Shown here: in pieces, positions 63,982 to 64,000 of the stretch
How the letters are laid out: each line of letters begins with the position of its first letter
How positions within the stretch are numbered: position 1 is the stretch's first letter
Source of the DNA: Cardinalis cardinalis
Taxonomy: Eukaryota; Chordata; Aves; Passeriformes; Cardinalidae
Length of the DNA: 64,000 nt
Direction: 5' to 3'
Assembly: GCA_014549065.1 (NCBI GenBank)
Contig: JACDOX010000083.1
Span: forward strand, 2,867,590 to 2,931,589
The notes under the pieces: model-generated
The model's database searches: none
Seen by the model: the letters and a program-made list of their open reading frames with translations, nothing else
What the model was told of the DNA's origin: nothing
Translations under genes and position numbers: made by a program

Positions 63982-64000
63982 GAGCAGAACAATCAAAAGA

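Larger units (their letters stand above)
53171..64000. other. AT-rich unique noncoding DNA to the window end
   Basis: No gene is recognisable in the last 11 kb. Weak islets of higher GC lie at 58195-58345 and 62655-62965. A possible tRNA-like SINE relic lies at 61268-61335, and the window ends in a T/G-rich tract. Open frames reach 116 codons (61963 down to 61613, minus), without a recognisable domain. Confidence 0.5.

Noticed and set aside
63790..63996. 68-codon Lys-rich minus frame
   Set aside because: It reads through the complement of a T/G low-complexity tract.
1..64000. CRISPR arrays, operons, ribosome-binding sites, insertion sequences, rRNA
   Set aside because: None is visible, and the sequence is eukaryotic in character, so such bacterial features are not expected.

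Overview
The window looks like gene-poor nuclear DNA from a bird. The evidence is six recognisable CR1 LINE fragments. They carry the CR1 ORF2 linker and reverse-transcriptase signatures, the typical CR1 3' regions, and (at most 3' ends) the ATTCTATG-type octamer tail. They lie in otherwise AT-rich sequence with few repeats and no Alu/L1-type elements. CR1 also occurs in crocodilians and turtles, so bird is an inference. No bacterial, phage or organellar gene organisation is visible. The single N bases at 2890, 16907, 23704 and 44969 fit a eukaryotic draft assembly.

Layout. 1-1839 is unique AT-rich DNA. 1840-2730 is a plus-strand CR1 with an internal deletion. 2731-5229 is unique. 5230-6340 is a GC-richer foreign-looking block. 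Its left half (5240-5899, minus strand) reads as a decayed Ty3/gypsy-type gag, and its right half is unassigned. 6341-13500 is unique, with a small 14-bp tandem repeat at 7601-7649. 13500-14200 is a GC-richer patch, followed by a purine-rich tract (14470-14895). 14896-23639 is unique. Further CR1 pieces lie at 23640-24202 (+), 26690-26858 (+), 36910-37440 (-), 40975-41295 (+) and 52440-53170 (-, internal RT fragment). Between them is unique DNA with GC-rich islets at about 33410-33730, 48480-48570, 49820-50060, 58195-58345 and 62655-62965. A weak tRNA-like SINE relic may lie at 61268-61335.

No complete protein-coding gene can be supported. The longest open frames (177 codons at 34809-35342 minus; 152 codons at 8297-8755 minus) are near the length expected by chance in 64 kb of AT-rich DNA and have no recognisable domain. 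The best candidate for host coding sequence is one possible internal exon on the minus strand (46332-46528). It has a good acceptor, polypyrimidine tract and branch-point-like site and a usable donor. I could not identify the protein. The window is best read as an intergenic desert or part of a very long intron. I did not find a new multi-gene biological system. The items most worth checking are the gag relic, the candidate exon and the CpG cluster near 49.9 kb.
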